Origin: an uncultured Treponema sp.
GTDB taxonomy: Bacteria > Spirochaetota > Spirochaetia > Treponematales > Treponemataceae
Direction of reading: 5' to 3'
DNA length: 10,337 bases
NCBI GenBank assembly: GCA_937902445.1
Contig: CALELJ010000311.1
Location: forward strand, 1-10,337
The notes beneath the pieces were generated by a model. It searched no databases. It had not been told where the DNA came from and saw nothing but the letters and a program-made list of their open reading frames with translations. The number at the start of each line of letters is the position of its first letter. Positions within the stretch are counted from its first letter, which is position 1. Positions 7,025 through 10,337 of this stretch are shown here, piece after piece. A program made the translations under genes and the position numbers.

Positions 7025-7061
7025 AAGGGGCACTTTTTGAAAAGTGCCCCTTGTTTTTTTT
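7025..7061 (+). terminator. Intrinsic terminator of the nnr-lrgAB operon
   Basis: Perfect stem: AAGGGGCACTTT (7025-7036) pairs with AAAGTGCCCCTT (7041-7052), with a 4-base loop (TTGA), followed by GTTTTTTTTT (7053-7061 and nearby). A canonical rho-independent terminator, and the strongest hairpin-plus-U-tract in the window. Confidence 0.93.
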
Positions 7062-7078
7062 ACGGCATGGTGTATAAT
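7051..7078 (+). promoter_or_regulatory. Promoter of the Crp/Fnr-type regulator
   Basis: TTGTTT (7051-7056), 16-base spacer, perfect TATAAT (7073-7078). The -35 falls within the descending arm and T-run of the preceding terminator. Transcription would start near 7085, giving a leader of about nine bases to ATG 7094 or about 39 to ATG 7124. A weaker alternative -10, TATAGA (7081-7086), sits seven bases before ATG 7094, the spacing seen at the leaderless genes. Confidence 0.5.
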
Positions 7079-7123
7079 TCTATAGATTACAAAATGTTGG
7101 ATTTCCAACAAATGAGAATTCTT

Positions 7124-7774
7124 ATGGAAAATCTTGAAGTCCTTAAAAACATGTTCCTCTTCAACGGAATGAAAGAAAAACAGATAGAATCTGCCCTCAG
7201 CAAACTTGAGTCAGAAGAAAAGAAATACAGGAAAAATTCCATCCTTGCATCTGGATCCCAGAAAAATCCGCGTCTTGGAATAATGCTTTCTGGTTCTGCC
7301 GTTGAATACAAGGATGACATCTGGGGCAATCGTGAAGTCATAAACCACATTCATGAAGGTGATACCTTCGCTGAACCATATGCCGCTTCAAATTTTCCAT
7401 CGGACATCTGCTTCCAGGCTCTGGAATCCTGCCGTGTCCTCTGGCTCAACATTTCAAGAATAAATTTCGCCGGCAATGATTCCATTCTTTTGAAAGTTGC
7501 CTCAAATCTTCTTCAGATTATGGCCGTGAAAGTGCTGGAGTTGAATGAGAGGATTTGCCACATTTCAAAAAGTTCCACAAAAGGAAAAGTCCTCTCTTTC
7601 CTTTCTTCACAGTCACGAAAGAACAATTCCCTTGAATTCGACATACAGTTTGACCGCCAGCAGCTGGCCGACTATCTTTCCGTCGAAAGAAGCGCCATGT
7701 CCACGGAACTTTCAAAACTTAAAGATGAGGGCCACATCAAGACCAGAAAAAGTCATTTCATCCTGTATCCCTAA
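7124..7774 (+). CDS. Crp/Fnr-family transcriptional regulator
   Basis: 216 residues in two parts: an N-terminal cNMP-binding-like beta barrel (about 20-125), a long dimerisation helix (about 128-150), and a C-terminal winged helix-turn-helix. The HTH is well seen from D177: D-R-Q-Q-L-A-D-Y-L-S, then V-E-R-S-A-M-S-T-E-L-S-K-L, ending in D-E-G-H-I. The barrel lacks the Arg-Ser pair that holds the cyclic-nucleotide phosphate (the matching stretch is F-P-S-D-I-C-F-Q-A), and there is no N-terminal cysteine cluster for an Fnr-type Fe-S centre, so the signal is unknown. Start: ATG 7124 fits the usual family N-terminus and has a weak GAGAA upstream; in-frame ATGs at 7112 and 7094 are possible, the latter favoured if the mRNA is leaderless. 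It lies between the lrgAB terminator and the antiporter gene, and no terminator separates it from the latter. Confidence 0.9.
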   Translation: MENLEVLKNMFLFNGMKEKQIESALSKLESEEKKYRKNSILASGSQKNPRLGIMLSGSAVEYKDDIWGNREVINHIHEGDTFAEPYAASNFPSDICFQALESCRVLWLNISRINFAGNDSILLKVASNLLQIMAVKVLELNERICHISKSSTKGKVLSFLSSQSRKNNSLEFDIQFDRQQLADYLSVERSAMSTELSKLKDEGHIKTRKSHFILYP

Positions 7775-7814
7775 AACCGGTCACCACTGCATTTCAGTCC
7801 CTCACCAGCAGTCA

Positions 7815-7826
7815 CCTGACGTCAGG
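7815..7826. promoter_or_regulatory. Perfect 12-bp palindrome upstream of nhaC
   Basis: CCTGACGTCAGG, a perfect dyad 65 bases before ATG 7891 and 41 bases after the stop of the Crp/Fnr-type gene. Dyads of this kind are typical operator shapes for homodimeric regulators. It does not match the E. coli CRP or FNR consensus, and there is only one copy in the window, so assignment to the neighbouring regulator is a guess. Confidence 0.35.
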
Positions 7827-7890
7827 CAAGGAAGAAATCAATTCCAAATTTTACATTGACAATTTGCTGTTTCAGACCGAAACTTTAAAT

Positions 7891-9372
7891 ATGAATATGA
7901 TTGGAACATTTTGGTCACTTGTTCCGCCTGTTGTTGCCATTGCTCTGGCACTGATCACAAAGGAAGTTTATTCTTCTCTTTTCATCGGAATTGTTATCGG
8001 CGGACTGTTTTTCTCTGGGTTCTCTTTCACAGGAACTATCACACACATTTTTCAGGACGGCGTTGTCAAATCCCTTTCCGACAGTTACAACGTAGGTATC
8101 CTTGTTTTCCTTGTCGTACTTGGAACTCTTGTTGCAATGATGAACAAGGCCGGCGGATCCGCAGCTTTTGGTAAATGGGCAAAGGAACACATCAAGACAA
8201 AAGTTGGCGCACAGATTGCCACAGTAGTCCTTGGCATCCTCATCTTCATCGATGACTACTTCAACTGCCTTACTGTAGGTTCAGTCATGCGTCCGGTTAC
8301 AGACAGACACGGTGTCTGCCGCGAAAAGCTTGCATATCTCATCGACTCAACAGCCGCCCCTATCTGCATCATCGCACCGGTTTCATCATGGGCCGCAGCC
8401 GTTACAGGTTTCGTTGAAGGCGAAGACGGTTTCCAGCTTTTTCTTAAGGCAATTCCCTACAACTTCTATGCCCTCTTCACAATCATCGCCATGTTTGCCG
8501 TCATCCTCACGGACCTTTCTTTTGGACCGATGAAAAAATTTGAACTTGCTGACATCAAGTATGACGAAGACAATGACACATCAGATGGAACAAAAGGCAC
8601 TGTATTTGACCTTGTATTCCCGATAGCAACATTGATCGTTCTCTGTGTAATCGGCATGGTCTACTCAGGCGGATTTTTTGCAAGCGATGAAAATAAAAAA
8701 GGATTTGTCGAGGCGTTCTCTGCATCTGATGCATCTGTCGGTCTCATGCTTGGTTCCATGGGAGCACTCATCGTAACAATCATCGCATATCTTGTACGCA
8801 AAGTCCTTAAATTTGAAAACATAATGTCTTGCCTTCCGGAAGGATTCAAGGCAATGGTTCCGGCCATCCTCATCCTGACACTGGCATGGACATTGAAGGG
8901 AATGACAGACAGCCTGGGAGCAAAGCAGTTCGTCGCAGGTATCGTACAAAGCGGTGCCGGCAGTTTCATGAGCTTCCTTCCTGCCCTTGTATTTGTAATT
9001 GCAATTTTCCTTGCCTTTGCAACAGGAACATCATGGGGAACTTTCGGAATTCTCATTCCAATCGTAGTCGCAGTATTCAGCAATACTGATCCTACATTGA
9101 TGATTATTTCAATCTCAGCATGTATGGCTGGTGCTGTATGTGGCGACCACTGCTCACCAATTTCAGACACTACGATCATGTCCAGCGCCGGAGCACAGTG
9201 CGTCCACGTTGACCATGTTGCAACACAGATTCCATATGCCATGTGCGTTGCCGGAGTTTCTTTTGTAACCTACATCATCGCAGGTTTTGTAAAGAACCCA
9301 TTCGTTCCGTTCATCATCGGAGCAGCTGCCATTGTCGGCGGTGTTATTCTGCTAAAGAAAAAAACAAAATAA
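7891..9372 (+). CDS. nhaC: NhaC-family Na+/H+ antiporter
   Basis: Integral membrane secondary transporter of the NhaC superfamily, 493 residues from ATG 7891, about 11-12 hydrophobic segments. Signature regions are intact: F-I-D-D-Y-F-N-C-L-T-V-G with D121/D122, then R-P-V-T-D and I-D-S-T-A-A-P-I-C-I-I-A-P-V-S-S-W; F-A-T-G-T-S-W-G-T-F-G; and G-D-H-C-S-P-I-S-D-T-T at 418-428. The family includes Na+/H+ antiporters and exchangers that move organic acids with H+ or Na+ (for example MleN), so the substrate is not fixed by sequence. The frame opens with a TTG at 7864, but residues 1-9 from that start look like leader; ATG 7891 or ATG 7897 gives the usual short N-terminus before helix 1. No clear Shine-Dalgarno is visible. 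A strong terminator follows. Confidence 0.92.
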   Translation: MNMIGTFWSLVPPVVAIALALITKEVYSSLFIGIVIGGLFFSGFSFTGTITHIFQDGVVKSLSDSYNVGILVFLVVLGTLVAMMNKAGGSAAFGKWAKEHIKTKVGAQIATVVLGILIFIDDYFNCLTVGSVMRPVTDRHGVCREKLAYLIDSTAAPICIIAPVSSWAAAVTGFVEGEDGFQLFLKAIPYNFYALFTIIAMFAVILTDLSFGPMKKFELADIKYDEDNDTSDGTKGTVFDLVFPIATLIVLCVIGMVYSGGFFASDENKKGFVEAFSASDASVGLMLGSMGALIVTIIAYLVRKVLKFENIMSCLPEGFKAMVPAILILTLAWTLKGMTDSLGAKQFVAGIVQSGAGSFMSFLPALVFVIAIFLAFATGTSWGTFGILIPIVVAVFSNTDPTLMIISISACMAGAVCGDHCSPISDTTIMSSAGAQCVHVDHVATQIPYAMCVAGVSFVTYIIAGFVKNPFVPFIIGAAAIVGGVILLKKKTK

Positions 9373-9387
9373 TAATTTTGCAAAACT

Positions 9388-9424
9388 AAAAAGGGACTTC
9401 AAAACTGAAGTCCCTTTTTTATTT
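9388..9424. terminator. Bidirectional intrinsic terminator
   Basis: GGGACTTCA (9393-9401) pairs with TGAAGTCCC (9406-9414) around a 4-base loop. It is flanked by an A-run (9388-9392) on the left and a T-run (9415-9420 onward) on the right, which also pair. It serves nhaC on the + strand and, by symmetry, the convergent GNAT gene on the - strand, whose stop is at 9458. Confidence 0.93.
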
Positions 9425-9457
9425 TTAATAAGCGGATTCATCCGGAATACAAAAGGC

Positions 9458-9898
9458 CTACAGATCTTTCATCAGCGAAACAAGTTTTTCAATTTCATTG
9501 AATCCGCGTTTTTTATAAAATTCAAAGGCAGGTTTATCTCTTTCGGTCATAAGGAAAACATTCGAAAGTCCTTTTTCCTTTATTGCTTCTTCAATCAGTT
9601 TAAAAAATTCTGTTCCAAGTCCGGAATGCTGCCGGTCAGTCTTTATGAAAAATTCTTCCACATGGTATTCTGTTCCACCAAACCAGTGTCGTACATGTCC
9701 GATAGAAACTCCCAGAAGGTCATCACCATCATAAAGGCCATACACCAAGGGAGTCCTTACTTCCATAAGATCCAGAAGATATTCCGTAAGCTGCTCATCG
9801 TCGCTCCAGTCATCACACCATGGCGGCGACATGAAAACACTCCTGAAGAGGTTTTTAATTTCATTGAAATCAGATTTGTCCAGTAACTTCAGCTGCAT
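9458..9898 (-). CDS. GNAT-family N-acetyltransferase
   Basis: 146-residue acetyl-CoA-dependent acetyltransferase, cytosolic, substrate unknown. Motif A is canonical: R-Q-H-S-G-L-G-T at 89-96 after E-E-F-F-I-K-T; motif B is D-K-P-A-F-E-F-Y-K-K-R-G-F, where the Tyr is the usual general-acid position. The N-terminal half has P-P-W and acidic stretches (S-P-P-W-C-D-D-W) of the kind seen in aminoglycoside-like or small-molecule GNATs, but this does not fix a substrate. A TTG at 9932-9934 would add 12 residues, yet that TTG is the first half of the -35 hexamer; ATG 9896-9898 with a -10 seven bases upstream is therefore preferred. It is convergent with nhaC across the shared terminator and unrelated in detail to the tandem GNAT pair at 3189-4308. 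Confidence 0.88.
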   Translation of the reverse strand: MQLKLLDKSDFNEIKNLFRSVFMSPPWCDDWSDDEQLTEYLLDLMEVRTPLVYGLYDGDDLLGVSIGHVRHWFGGTEYHVEEFFIKTDRQHSGLGTEFFKLIEEAIKEKGLSNVFLMTERDKPAFEFYKKRGFNEIEKLVSLMKDL

Positions 9899-9934
9899 GG
9901 AACATAGTCTATTTGGATTTCTATTTTCATTCAA
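9899..9934 (-). promoter_or_regulatory. Putative leaderless promoter of the third GNAT gene
   Basis: On the minus strand TTGAAT (9929-9934), exactly 17 bases, then TAGACT (9906-9911), ending seven bases before ATG 9896-9898. Each hexamer matches at least four of six consensus bases at ideal spacing. No Shine-Dalgarno precedes the ATG. Confidence 0.5.
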
Positions 9935-9996
9935 TAAAGGAAAAATGTAAAAGAATCATTATCCGACAAAGCATTCAATATTCTTTTAATTCCACT

Positions 9997-10206
9997 TCAC
10001 CCCTCAAAAAGCTTCTTTATTTTGTGAACAACCTGGTTGGTGTTTCCTTCTTCAACGACATGATCATAGGCATGGGGAATCGTTCCAAAGGTGATTGTTT
10101 TGTTCACTAAATGAAGATTGTTTGTTTCGTCACTTAAAGTGTTTCCAATAATTAAGTAAAGAATAGAATGGGGGTAAAATCCCCATTCTATTAATATACT
10201 ATGCAT
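9997..10206 (-). pseudogene. Probable C-terminal remnant of a HAD-superfamily hydrolase
   Basis: A 69-codon frame with codon use like the neighbouring real genes in its 3' two thirds. The stretch L-I-I-G-N-T-L-S-D-E resembles HAD motif IV (GDxxxD, with D changed to N). The tail from A-Y-D-H-V-V-E-E-G to K-K-L-F resembles the C-terminus of Cof-type HAD phosphatases (A-D-Y-V ... G-V ... I). A full HAD enzyme needs some 200 more residues with motifs I-III upstream. The frame closes at a stop (10213-10215), and no other minus frame up to the window edge shows HAD motifs. It therefore looks truncated, with the break near a perfect hairpin at 10162-10192. The similarity is from motif recognition alone; it could instead be a small unknown gene. 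Confidence 0.4.
10162..10192. repeat. Perfect 12-bp hairpin near the right-end junction
   Basis: AATAGAATGGGG (10162-10173) pairs perfectly with CCCCATTCTATT (10181-10192) around a 7-base loop. No T-run follows on the + strand and only a loose T-rich stretch on the - strand, so terminator function is doubtful. It ends eight bases before ATG 10201 and lies inside the truncated HAD-like frame, so it may mark a recombination boundary or act in the leader of the rightmost ORF. Confidence 0.75.
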
Positions 10207-10337
10207 TACATCTTAACCCATATATCTCGTAGAGAAATATCTTTTTATCAGTACATTGGCCGTACTGATCGTGTGTTTAAACCATATAGTGAAGGTGGAT
10301 CTCACAAGTTTCCACTTGCGATAGCTTATGACCACCA
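10201..10337 (+). CDS. Unrecognised ORF start, truncated by window edge
   Basis: ATG 10201 opens a frame that runs 45 codons to the end of the window; the same frame has a TAA at 10192-10194, so this ATG is the first possible start. The product begins M-H-Y-I-L-T-H-I-S-R-R-E and contains F-Y-Q-Y-I-G-R-T-D-R; I do not recognise a family. It uses CGT, AGA, ATA and TTA codons that are rare in the neighbouring genes and is more AT-rich, which suggests a different origin. A -10-like TATTAA (10189-10194) precedes it; no Shine-Dalgarno is seen. A competing minus frame is also open here for about 40 codons, so coding is unproven. It contains an 8-bp inverted repeat at 10247-10269. Confidence 0.3.
   Translation, partial: MHYILTHISRREISFYQYIGRTDRVFKPYSEGGSHKFPLAIAYDH

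Larger units (their letters stand above)
9935..10337. other. Right-end region without a secure gene
   Basis: About 400 bases with no confidently intact gene. It contains the HAD-like remnant on the minus strand, a perfect hairpin, and the beginning of an unrecognised + strand frame. Bases 9935-9996, between the third GNAT promoter and the end of the remnant, show nothing I can name. Confidence 0.6.

Noticed and set aside
7856..7890. TTGACA-based promoter for nhaC
   Set aside because: The perfect -35 has no acceptable -10 at 15-19 bases; the nearest AT-rich hexamer (TTTAAA, 7884-7889) is 22 bases away.
7864..7890. TTG start for nhaC
   Set aside because: Would add nine non-conserved residues, with no ribosome binding site; ATG 7891 fits the family N-terminus better.
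8661..9242. 193-codon - strand open frame
   Set aside because: Antisense to conserved NhaC signature regions; shadow frame.
9899..9934. Upstream TTG start for the third GNAT gene
   Set aside because: The TTG coincides with the -35 hexamer of a well-spaced promoter, so it would not be in the mRNA.
10162..10192. Hairpin as terminator
   Set aside because: No U-tract on the + strand and only a loose T-rich stretch on the - strand.
10207..10337. Minus-strand open frame of about 40 codons at the right edge
   Set aside because: No HAD motifs and no natural start; the + strand frame from ATG 10201 is only slightly better, so it is listed at low confidence.

Overview
The window carries ordinary bacterial chromosomal genes at medium GC. 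The mix (a 7TM-GGDEF protein, LrgAB, an NhaC-type antiporter, several GNAT acetyltransferases, a Crp-like regulator without an obvious nucleotide pocket) and the codon use look like a host-associated spirochaete of the Treponema type. That assignment is inference from gene style; no rRNA or other marker is present. I see no CRISPR array, tRNA, rRNA, intact insertion sequence or phage gene.

Layout. 1-342 (+): 3' part of a cytidine-deaminase-fold enzyme. It converges on 365-1897 (-), a 7TM membrane diguanylate cyclase. 1969-3060 (-) is a fold-type III PLP decarboxylase with an altered active site. Divergent from it, 3189-4308 (+) holds two unlike GNAT acetyltransferases in tandem. A 118-base gap then holds a long structured inverted repeat (4323-4374). 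4427-7004 (+) is a translationally overlapping operon: nnr (NAD(P)H-hydrate repair), lrgA and lrgB, closed by a strong terminator. 7124-7774 (+) is a Crp/Fnr-type regulator, and 7891-9372 (+) an NhaC-family antiporter ending at a bidirectional terminator. 9458-9898 (-) is a third GNAT. The last 400 bases hold what looks like a truncated HAD-hydrolase C-terminus (-), a perfect 12-bp hairpin, and the start of an unrecognised + strand ORF of different base composition.

The most striking window-wide pattern is promoter placement. Five transcription units have a -10-like hexamer ending only 6-9 bases before the chosen start codon and no Shine-Dalgarno sequence. Two of them also have a -35 hexamer exactly 17 bases upstream. 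They would give leaderless or nearly leaderless mRNAs. A gene inside an operon (lrgB) instead has a clear GGAG at normal spacing.

Functional reading: nnr-lrgAB would co-express repair of damaged NAD(P)H with a membrane system linked elsewhere to pyruvate movement or cell-wall/lysis control. The decarboxylase and the divergent acetyltransferases may act on related amines, but that is speculation from position only.
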